Made by a program: the position numbers and the translations under genes
The notes under the pieces: generated by a model
Seen by the model: the letters and a program-made list of their open reading frames with translations, nothing else
The model's database searches: none
What the model was told of the DNA's origin: nothing
Shown here: piece by piece, positions 62,701 through 64,000 of the stretch
How the letters are laid out: the number at the start of each line of letters is the position of its first letter
How positions within the stretch are numbered: position 1 is the first letter of the stretch
Source: Sinonovacula constricta
Taxonomy: Eukaryota > Mollusca > Bivalvia > Cardiida > Solecurtidae
NCBI GenBank assembly: GCA_007844125.1
Contig: CM017556.1
Location: 79,657,296 to 79,721,295, forward strand
Length of the DNA stretch: 64,000 nucleotides
Direction of reading: 5' to 3'

Positions 62701-64000
62701 TGCTTTAGTCAAAAAAACTCTTACTATATTGAATAATCACCCTTTTGCCCCATACAGACATTACGTAAAAGTGCATCCGACCAGGAGAAGGAAGAGTTCC
62801 TGAAGGAGGCGCTGTTGATGAGTAACTTCCGTCACGAGCACATCCTCAGTCTTCTAGGGGTGTGTCTTGACAATGACCCACAATTCATCATCCTGGAACT
62901 GATGGAGGGCGGGGACCTGCTGTCGTTCATGCGGGCCTGTAGATTGTCATCGGTAAGTCAGTTTAAATCAAGTCTACATTTCACAGATATTGAATTTTTT
63001 TTTAAAATGCTTGAAATTTTTCAAAAATGCTCGTAACACCTGAGCTAAAAGGGCTTCTTACACGTTCTTTTCCATTCTCCTCAGTATGCACACAGTTTTG
63101 CGTAATCTGGTTTAATGACAAGAAAGGGTAACAATTAAACTTGCTTTATAGAATATGCACAAGAAAAGTCGTTGATGCAAAGCATCAAAGGCAACGCAAA
63201 AAGTGGTGAGGTAAAAAGATTAAAGCGATAAATCAGCAAGTAACAAAGACATTTGACATGTTATGGTTTTTATTTGAAAGTTATATGAAAATCTCGAGAA
63301 AAAGTATGTATAACATATTCCTGCTGCAATAGAATGGTTTACAACAAAATAAAATGCAAAATCCGACACCATTTAATAGGTTTTCATATTAACATAATAT
63401 GTAGAAAAAAGTTGCAAATTTATAATAATTAACTATAAAACTAAAGTGTACTGGCAGAAAGTGCACATTGAAGCAGCTTCACATTACACAAATAAGTATT
63501 GTTCAGATAGTATTTTTCTTGAACGTAGTATGTTGTTTCTTTCTCAGTATTTTATTGTTTATTTTCAAAGTTTCTTTGAAAGTTACAGACACACAAAAAT
63601 AAATAAATATAAAAATAAGAAACTGAATAAAATAGAACGCTGTTTACCGAATTCGGACACGTATTTTATCAGATTTAGAAAATCTGCAAAACAAAATTTT
63701 CTCCATGTGCAAATTTCAGTGAGCATTCCATATACAGGCATCATGCTCCAGCATGTCGCCAATAACTTGAAATAGTTCTAGTTTTGTAAAATCAAGAACT
63801 TTGCTCACAATGCCCCCATTGCTGGTATATACATATATTTTTTAAAAACAAAAACTTTTATATGATGTTAAATGTCATCATTGTGAGTTATAAAGCTTTT
63901 GTCAATCATAACTTTATCTTTCAGATTCAGAATCGTGCTGAGTTGTCACTTACTGATCTTGTGAAGATCTGTGTTCATGTTTCACGAGGTTGTAAATATT
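26591..64000 (+). CDS. ROS1: ROS1/sevenless-like receptor tyrosine kinase, 28 exons, open at both ends
   Basis: This gene model spans the whole right part of the window. I chained 28 exons by splice signals and reading phase; every junction is phase-consistent and no stop occurs in about 1763 codons. Domain order is propeller 1 (residues 1-235), FN3 (235-335), propeller 2 (340-610), two FN3 (611-820), propeller 3 (820-1110), four FN3 (1110-1538), one transmembrane helix (about 1545-1572), a basic juxtamembrane segment, then the kinase N-lobe (from about 1630). YWTD-like strands (NGYLYYT, NKLYWSD, GRLYWVT) and FN3 hallmarks (LDPNTTYFFQV, APDQVYSIKV) are visible, with over 20 N-glycosylation sequons. 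The N-lobe (GSGAFGEVFEG, IILELMEGGDLLSF) is very close to vertebrate ROS1. Known family role: single-pass receptor tyrosine kinase at the plasma membrane; sevenless in Drosophila R7 photoreceptors, ROS1 in vertebrate epithelia. Signal peptide, two N-terminal FN3 domains and the catalytic loop lie outside the window. The ligand here is unknown. Confidence 0.95.
26965..27745 (+). repeat. interspersed repeat T with internal tandem units, copy 1
   Basis: Four diverged units of about 130-150 bases, each with gaacac.ctagag, ccaatcttcaccaa and gtcac.tggggtcaaaaa, ending agcctactaaaagcctgtgt and gccatcatgg. A shorter copy lies at 42905-43385. It is inside intron 1. Confidence 0.75.
28118..28335 (+). 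mobile_element. palindromic MITE P, copy 1 (intron 1)
   Basis: Shares tgggagattttc, aaagtgggagatttgttatt, gtttctaagtagagagattt and the end agttcacatgtat with five other copies. Left terminus degraded. Confidence 0.7.
28600..28860 (+). repeat. 5S-rRNA-like plus tRNA-like composite SINE
   Basis: The stretch 28635-28705 (ggttaagcaaggcttac, ggctagtgtatggattgg, tgaccactgg) follows the order of the 5S rRNA internal promoter region (TTAAGCAA, GGTTAGT, GGATGGGTGACC). A tRNA-like fragment with tttgaatcccaatc follows at 28765-28850. Too diverged to be a functional 5S gene. Confidence 0.45.
29609..29709 (+). CDS. ROS1: ROS1-like exon 2 (propeller 1)
   Basis: Acceptor tttttcag, donor gg|gtaggt. It starts in phase 0 and ends after two bases of a glycine codon completed in exon 3. 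It encodes VYRCPIRLSGGKC, with a likely intrablade cysteine pair, and ends in VKVDPING, the lead-in to a YWTD strand that finishes across the intron as NGYLYYT. Confidence 0.9.
31020..31331 (+). mobile_element. SINE family 1 in intron 2, abutting exon 3
   Basis: The tRNA-like head (cagttggtagagtgtcg, ggttcaatcccggtccg), the body (atagctcccttgctaa, gtgtcaggataatgtgac) and an aaaca tail are all present. The tail ends about 28 bases before the exon 3 acceptor. Confidence 0.82.
31360..31784 (+). CDS. ROS1: ROS1-like exon 3 (rest of propeller 1)
   Basis: Acceptor gatcttcccag, donor cctg|gtaaga. This is the longest exon here, about 141 residues. It completes NGYLYYT and runs through blades with the strands KGLYRVDMAE, LKLYFPNNSQ and DKFFWTNGTKVF, then ends AQPIPG at the edge of the following FN3 domain. 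Sequons NNS, NGT and NRT suggest an extracellular glycosylated surface. A SINE ends only about 28 bases upstream of its acceptor. Confidence 0.93.
32295..32610. other. no feature seen (intron 3)
   Basis: Intronic AT-rich sequence with a small cluster of ccgcggtac/tataccgc words near 32420-32480; no exon or repeat family recognised. Confidence 0.4.
32611..33765 (+). repeat. diverged tandem array in intron 3
   Basis: At least six units of about 110-170 bases, each with cttttattgtt..., a ccagagagtacattta-like block and tctaattgtaattactac-like block. Units differ by many substitutions, so the array is old. Confidence 0.55.
33791..34292 (+). mobile_element. TTAA-ended MITE, full-length copy e (intron 3)
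   Basis: Starts ttaaaggtggtatccag and ends aactgtcagatacaaccttt plus aa. It contains the uninterrupted word ataaactcatactttagt at 33875-33893, which is the empty site for the nested insertion at 39.6 kb. It ends about 65 bases before exon 4. Confidence 0.82.
34357..34449 (+). CDS. ROS1: ROS1-like exon 4 (FN3 after propeller 1, first half)
   Basis: Acceptor ctctttcag, donor ccaag|gtcagt. It encodes VPFNPPSQLQVLFTASNATIDW, a typical FN3 A-B strand start with P..P and the core tryptophan (IDWQAP), plus an NAT sequon. It splits the FN3 domain between the B strand and the C-C' region, as is common in ROS1-type genes. Confidence 0.9.
34480..35190. repeat. inverted AAGAAATTTCC word cluster (intron 4)
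   Basis: Recurrent ctaagaaatttcc and ggaaatttcttagtt words in both orientations, also seen at 30640-30840 and 59100-59260. It may be a decayed foldback family; boundaries are not clear. Confidence 0.35.
35197..35340 (+). mobile_element. MITE with GGGCCGTATT terminus, left half
   Basis: Begins gggccgtattcacaacca and ttaagtctaagtcatggctt, matching the left end of 6936-7182, and shares aaaataagcttattt. The right end is not visible. Confidence 0.55.
36152..36361 (+). CDS. ROS1: ROS1-like exon 5 (FN3 after propeller 1, second half)
   Basis: Acceptor tttccttaag, donor aaat|gtaaat. It encodes the C-G strands of the FN3 domain, with LAPDTQYRVTVRAKS carrying the conserved tyrosine corner and the G-strand motif GTGPWSPEF. 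It ends in phase 1 and joins the tyrosine codon of exon 6. Confidence 0.93.
36840..36971 (+). CDS. ROS1: ROS1-like exon 6 (start of propeller 2)
   Basis: Acceptor ggttgccag, donor cacag|gtaagg. It encodes DNARLMVAVQQPYNLWHI, a propeller entry strand, then a linker rich in T and N that ends LHHGIT and completes an aspartate with exon 7 (ITDLDWYNN). A minus-strand reading frame across it is only a shadow. Confidence 0.87.
37430..37690 (+). mobile_element. tRNA-derived SINE family 2 (intron 6)
   Basis: The head has a good box A (tagctcaggtggtagagcg) and box B (gggttcaaaccccggcc), followed by a body unlike family 1 (ggcttccctccgaacacctg, gtcagtataatggactggc). The anticodon arm does not fold as a normal tRNA. 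It ends 66 bases before exon 7. Confidence 0.7.
37756..37934 (+). CDS. ROS1: ROS1-like exon 7 (propeller 2, YWTD blade)
   Basis: Acceptor gctacacag, donor gtg|gtaaga. It encodes DLDWYNNMYLWTTQSADIF and then the best YWTD match in the window, LAYDWLANKLYWSDKLSRV. The exon ends in phase 0 in the middle of the blade and continues in exon 8 as IKRTDLNGK, the usual strand after a YWSD motif. Confidence 0.95.
38036..38185 (+). repeat. duplicated segment U, copy 1 (intron 7)
   Basis: Near-identical to 42600-42736 over taaaattgtgtagtgatac, aaaatcatcaaat and tgtgtcctgccagtttatac. It begins about 100 bases after exon 7. Confidence 0.8.
38614..38963 (+). CDS. ROS1: ROS1-like exon 8 (propeller 2, central blades)
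   Basis: Acceptor ttatctatttag, donor gacaa|gtaagt. About 117 residues. Contains LDSINGRLYWVTITTVE, ISVTLDHDHQKVLWYVKG and ETLYMADMYH, three consecutive YWTD-like blades. It ends inside a lysine codon completed by exon 9. Confidence 0.95.
39608..39806 (+). mobile_element. palindromic MITE P, copy 2 (nested)
   Basis: Flanked on both sides by ctcatactt (39599-39607 and 39807-39815), a perfect target-site duplication of 8-9 bases. The body has tctgaggccaaagtgggaga, ccaagtagggag and gtgggagattttacatgtat. Confidence 0.88.
40186..40497 (+). mobile_element. SINE family 1, nested in MITE copy f
   Basis: Head gacctggtagtgcaatctgt, body gtgtcagggtaatgtgactg and tail aataaacaaacaaacaaac. The host word aactgtcgg before it and aactgtagg after it fit a short target duplication. 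Confidence 0.85.
40583..40746 (+). CDS. ROS1: ROS1-like exon 9 (end of propeller 2)
   Basis: Acceptor tatgtttcatag, donor cctg|gtgagt. It encodes YSPIQYFSDRLLWLSNSYF, the closing blade, then sequons NST and NHT and the linker SLHKYP into the next FN3 domain. The downstream intron, about 5.9 kb, is the longest in this part of the gene and is packed with repeats. Confidence 0.92.
41455..41666 (-). mobile_element. palindromic MITE P, copy 3 (intron 9)
   Basis: Ends acatacatgtgaact and agttcacatgtatgc-type are inverted partners; the interior (tttctagtaaacagataact-like, ttgtttatatgaaaataac) is the inverse of the 60.1 kb copy. Confidence 0.78.
42600..42736 (+). repeat. duplicated segment U, copy 2 (intron 9)
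   Basis: See 38036-38185; differences are a handful of substitutions and a 2-base insertion (agagagtcac against agagtcac). Confidence 0.8.
42905..43385 (+). repeat. interspersed repeat T, copy 2 (intron 9)
   Basis: Shorter version of 26965-27745 with about three internal units and the same end (gagcctactaaaagcctgtg, gggccatcatgg). Confidence 0.75.
43852..44166 (+). mobile_element. SINE family 1 (intron 9)
   Basis: Full-length: head cctggtagcgcaatcaatag with ggttcaatcccgagacgc, body tgtcaggataatgtgactga, and an aataaacccaaccaaca tail. Confidence 0.83.
45487..45703 (-). mobile_element. palindromic MITE P, copy 4 (intron 9)
   Basis: Ends gcataaatgtgaactctcc and agttcacatgtatggg; interior inverted relative to copy 1. 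Confidence 0.75.
46395..46612 (+). mobile_element. TIR element E, right-half copy just before exon 10
   Basis: From cagtttctgtactttcaat through tttattgttttcatgatg to the terminus gatgatttgtgaattatcgg and ttgattgg, it aligns with 23040-23200. The left end is missing or too decayed to place. Confidence 0.65.
46643..46821 (+). CDS. ROS1: ROS1-like exon 10 (FN3, first half)
   Basis: Acceptor tctgttttcttccag, donor ctggtg|gtgaga. It encodes AGLTMETVKVVPGAIPPESI and the core strand WSHFNVTWQQSKEVNHGEVS, an FN3 B-C region with an NVT sequon. An inverted-repeat element ends about 30 bases upstream of the acceptor. Confidence 0.93.
47355..47732 (+). CDS. ROS1: ROS1-like exon 11 (end of one FN3, most of the next)
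   Basis: Acceptor tgctcacaag, donor ttccag|gtatgt; both ends are in phase 0. It encodes the closing half of one FN3 (LLDLDPYVPVTVSVRGFTYW) and most of the next, with FRWSEPESINGIL and LDGLDPNTTYFFQ. This pair corresponds to the tandem FN3 domains between propellers 2 and 3 of ROS1. Confidence 0.94.
48047..48110 (+). CDS. ROS1: ROS1-like exon 12 (FN3 G strand microexon)
   Basis: A 64-base exon with acceptor tttgtcccag and donor gact|gtaagt. It encodes VESCTPVACGEKSAIANGTA, the F-G region of the FN3 begun in exon 11, with a cysteine pair. It is too short to be found as an ORF, but the phases on both sides fit exactly. Confidence 0.88.
48799..49016 (+). CDS. ROS1: ROS1-like exon 13 (start of propeller 3)
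   Basis: Acceptor ttttctaacag, donor tcaaaa|gtaagt. It encodes VPKLLMATKDAVVLAEADTV and later VRALTYLSHDDTYFWITMDN, the first blade of the third propeller. It ends in phase 0 at IPSK. Confidence 0.92.
49058..49202. mobile_element. small foldback MITE in intron 13
   Basis: taatttactgttgcgctgg and gagctgataatt on the left are mirrored by aattatcagcacttagtc and cccactgtaaatta on the right, about 36 bases of imperfect terminal inversion. Confidence 0.65.
50027..50211 (+). CDS. ROS1: ROS1-like exon 14 (propeller 3)
   Basis: Acceptor atgtcttttcag, donor actag|gtatta (a weak donor). It encodes LLELEEEGRTLTVDWVSRTV and VYVCVNTPTNSSIVSYRLDL, blade 2 of propeller 3, ending VDPYT, the usual step before a YWTD strand completed by exon 15 as STLLWSE. 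Confidence 0.9.
50636..50940 (+). CDS. ROS1: ROS1-like exon 15 (propeller 3)
   Basis: Acceptor cacctaccag, donor gaaag|gtaaga. It encodes STLLWSEKSASGPHWFLMRA, a cysteine-bearing loop (TRCNCPTD), MTMDLSHDGNTEVIFVDED and a C-rich segment MAGCMCRT. The loop is longer than in a minimal YWTD blade. Minus-strand reading frames here are shadows. Confidence 0.92.
51344..51511 (+). CDS. ROS1: ROS1-like exon 16 (end of propeller 3)
   Basis: Acceptor tttttccccag, donor tgccag|gtgggt. It encodes LTVDHVFVYWYNKANSQLYS and HKVTRVAESGLSDILAYGGH, the last blade of propeller 3. It ends in phase 1 before the four membrane-proximal FN3 domains. Confidence 0.94.
52130..52347 (+). CDS. ROS1: ROS1-like exon 17 (membrane-proximal FN3 no. 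1, first half)
   Basis: Acceptor attattccatcag, donor aataag|gtattt. It encodes SECLDLKPYTDEVEVTMYSN and VKYTLFFRKRDDRNPLDDCG, the front half of the first of four FN3 domains before the membrane. The reading frame stays open for about 250 bases upstream of the acceptor, but that stretch shows no FN3 sequence. Confidence 0.9.
52893..53118 (-). mobile_element. palindromic MITE P, copy 5 (intron 17)
   Basis: Shares gagggagactcacactttca, ggaaacagataatttccttc and atgaaaataacaaatc with the other minus-orientation copies. A short internal duplication (acttgaaaatttacttgaaa) is specific to it. Confidence 0.75.
53280..53505 (+). mobile_element. SINE family 3, best copy (intron 17)
   Basis: tRNA-like head with ggcgtagtggtagtcgtca and gggttcaagtcac, then body gaaggtcttccagctgactt, acccagacatgtgtctgggg and a ttcaaaaacaaaac end. 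Other copies at 56.5 and 58.4 kb. Confidence 0.75.
53701..53842 (+). CDS. ROS1: ROS1-like exon 18 (membrane-proximal FN3 no. 1, second half)
   Basis: Acceptor tttgtctctccag, donor ggag|gtaagc. It encodes TREITLDGLDPYSVYILQGA and the G strand ending PTYIQTKPG, closing the FN3 opened in exon 17. Confidence 0.92.
54167..54420 (+). CDS. ROS1: ROS1-like exon 19 (membrane-proximal FN3 no. 2)
   Basis: Acceptor cctctttccaacag, donor attaag|gtacat. It encodes VPAPVVNFTATTYTPNHIEV, the core strand VHWQPPYPANGDLSKMLYNV and the tyrosine corner LAPDQVYSIK. Sequons NFT and NIT are present. Confidence 0.95.
55598..55786 (+). CDS. ROS1: ROS1-like exon 20 (end of FN3 no. 2, start of no. 3)
   Basis: Acceptor cccacctacag. 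It encodes VICYQSEGGYFSESAPVLAH, then a new FN3 start (KPSDLKLMGSTNTSIKVSWQ). Two donors are possible and both keep phase 0: ggag|gtgggt after 55774 and gcag|gtacca after 55786. The longer form adds V-G-P-Q. The shorter donor is closer to consensus; the end given here is the longer form. Confidence 0.88.
56242..56440 (+). CDS. ROS1: ROS1-like exon 21 (end of FN3 no. 3)
   Basis: Acceptor ttccctcccag, donor ctca|gtgagt. It encodes VSDKGFGPMLMDGIQVYTNN, two sequons (NNT, NET) and LKPNTEYAFGLNIMYKPYYK, the FN3 tyrosine corner. It ends in phase 1. Confidence 0.93.
56530..56720 (+). mobile_element. SINE family 3 (intron 21)
   Basis: Contains gatttgagtcccattta, gaaggtctttcagtgaactg and cagacatttttctggggtct, as in the 53.3 kb copy. 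Confidence 0.7.
57065..57188 (+). CDS. ROS1: ROS1-like exon 22 (FN3 no. 4, first half)
   Basis: Acceptor tatgtgttccag, donor tacaa|gtaagg. It encodes GIPGEPEPPTVKDIKTGEFE and VSWLAPDDNGETIIHYILQY, a textbook FN3 A-C region with the core tryptophan. It ends within a lysine codon. Confidence 0.95.
57432..57765 (-). mobile_element. SINE family 1, inverted (intron 22)
   Basis: tail tgtttgtttgtttatta at the left, gtatttcacttatctggaga, and a tRNA-like head ending ttgtgctaccaggtctg at the right. Full-length. Confidence 0.82.
58165..58334 (+). CDS. ROS1: ROS1-like exon 23 (FN3 no. 4, second half; GC donor)
   Basis: Acceptor aattattacag. It encodes MLDRDNWTYLYNTSEQRWVV and the F-G region YTYMFRVCAENKNGWGPYSM. 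The phase-correct end is cccag|gcaagt, a GC rather than GT donor, otherwise perfectly matched to the 5' splice consensus. No nearby GT restores the frame into exon 24. Confidence 0.9.
58378..58545 (-). mobile_element. SINE family 3, inverted (intron 23)
   Basis: ggtggagaaagaccccagac, cccagtgcacctcaggtta and accgatacttgaacccgcac are the inverse of the 53.3 kb copy. It starts about 45 bases after the GC donor. Confidence 0.7.
59455..59570 (+). repeat. purine-rich GA tract (intron 23)
   Basis: Impure GA/GAGAGA-rich sequence, likely a decayed microsatellite; gives a Ser/Leu-rich minus frame with no domain. Confidence 0.7.
59789..59890 (+). CDS. ROS1: ROS1-like exon 24 (transmembrane helix)
   Basis: Acceptor ttatttcatttcag, donor tattg|gtaaga. 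It encodes VIEMEPENGQ and then the hydrophobic run MLIIVIIVVSVLVIVTLPTI with AFCIG, a single membrane-spanning helix. This places all upstream domains outside the cell and exons 25-28 inside. Confidence 0.95.
60128..60342 (+). mobile_element. palindromic MITE P, best copy (intron 24)
   Basis: Clean ends catacatgtgaactttt and agagttcacatgtatgt as inverted partners, with tgggagattttcacttgcaa and ccaagtagggagatttctga inside. About 210 bases, no coding frame. Confidence 0.85.
60981..61119 (+). CDS. ROS1: ROS1-like exon 25 (juxtamembrane segment)
   Basis: Acceptor aactgctttag, donor ttgaa|gtaagt. It begins VCRRRKEEKKKHSQFLAVSR, a strongly basic stop-transfer segment just after the helix, followed by GPDLELATLRELPMTAVQQS and NALYAL, an intracellular linker with one tyrosine that could be phosphorylated. 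Confidence 0.92.
61979..62141 (+). CDS. ROS1: ROS1-like exon 26 (kinase glycine loop and ATP lysine)
   Basis: Acceptor tgtcactacag, donor ttaag|gtaaaa. It encodes LPHFRRDQLVLCKFLGSGAF, GEVFEGVAKNIL and ends at AVK. The glycine loop (GSGAFGEV) and the ATP-binding lysine of beta-3 are both intact. The insert NILNESSGD between beta-2 and beta-3 matches the ROS1/sevenless subfamily. Confidence 0.97.
62295..62625. repeat. interspersed repeat R, copy 2 (intron 26)
   Basis: Counterpart of 1495-1848; sits between the exons for the kinase glycine loop and the alpha-C helix. Confidence 0.7.
62758..62952 (+). CDS. ROS1: ROS1-like exon 27 (kinase alpha-C helix and hinge)
   Basis: Acceptor tgccccatacag, donor tcatcg|gtaagt. 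It encodes TLRKSASDQEKEEFLKEALL, with the alpha-C glutamate in FLKEALLM, then LLGVCLDNDPQFIILELMEG and GDLLSFMR. The gatekeeper position is leucine (IILELM), as in vertebrate ROS1. Confidence 0.97.
62953..63924. other. intron 27, no further feature
   Basis: AT-rich intron within the kinase domain. The 109-codon frame at 63446-63775 has no domain and no phase-matching splice sites. Confidence 0.5.
63925..64000 (+). CDS. ROS1: ROS1-like exon 28, cut by the window edge (kinase alpha-D/E)
   Basis: Acceptor ttatctttcag. It encodes IQNRAELSLTDLVKICVHVS and RGCKY, the approach to the alpha-E helix and the catalytic loop (LSL.DLV..C is typical of ROS1). HRD, DFG and the activation loop tyrosines are beyond base 64000. 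Confidence 0.93.
   Translation, partial: MQNRAELSLTDLVKICVHVSRGCKY

Noticed and set aside
63446..63775. 109-codon frame in intron 27
   Set aside because: AT-rich composition, no domain, and no splice sites that would keep the kinase frame.

Overview
This is animal nuclear DNA, AT-rich and intron-rich, with GT-AG introns, long CA, TA and GA microsatellites, minisatellites, and many short interspersed repeats (tRNA-derived SINEs and small inverted-repeat DNA elements). The intron and exon sizes, the repeat style (frequent acatgta-type words, SINEs ending in aaaca tails, foldback MITEs) and the divergence of the one gene suggest a lophotrochozoan, most likely a bivalve mollusc. That placement is inference; no species-diagnostic sequence is present.

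The only gene I can support is one large plus-strand gene from 26591 to the right edge. It is a ROS1/sevenless-type receptor tyrosine kinase. I reconstructed 28 coding exons whose reading phases agree at every junction, about 1763 codons. In order they encode the first YWTD beta-propeller, one fibronectin type III (FN3) domain, the second propeller, two FN3 domains, the third propeller, four FN3 domains, a transmembrane helix (exon 24), a basic juxtamembrane segment (exon 25) and the N-lobe of the kinase domain (exons 26-28, with glycine loop, AVK lysine and the hinge ELMEGGD). This is the order known for vertebrate ROS1. The signal peptide and the first two FN3 domains lie upstream of exon 1 of this window and were not found. 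The catalytic HRD and DFG segments lie beyond base 64000.

Bases 1-26590 hold no gene I can support. The region is a repeat landscape: a CA microsatellite (3.4 kb); a piggyBac-like TTAA-ended MITE family (1.85-3.27 and 17.0 kb); a hAT-like MITE (5.0-5.6 kb); a GTT/GGT-rich tract (9.6-10.5 kb); a 26-bp minisatellite (11.07-11.47 kb); a SINE split by a nested MITE (11.6-12.1 kb); a GATGATGAGCG minisatellite (13.1-13.8 kb); a 47-bp minisatellite whose every unit carries a splice-acceptor-like tract (21.0-21.8 kb); and a 580-bp terminal-inverted-repeat element (22.6-23.2 kb). It is either intergenic or a very long 5' intron of the receptor gene.

Between the exons, the introns carry the same families. 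The clearest case is 39.5-40.5 kb, where a TTAA-ended MITE has been hit separately by a 200-bp palindromic MITE and by a SINE; the first of these has a perfect target-site duplication and a matching empty site at 33.88 kb. Two introns contain old, diverged tandem arrays (32.6-33.8 and 41.8-44.9 kb). Intron 23 appears to use a GC donor, and exon 20 has two in-frame donors 12 nt apart.
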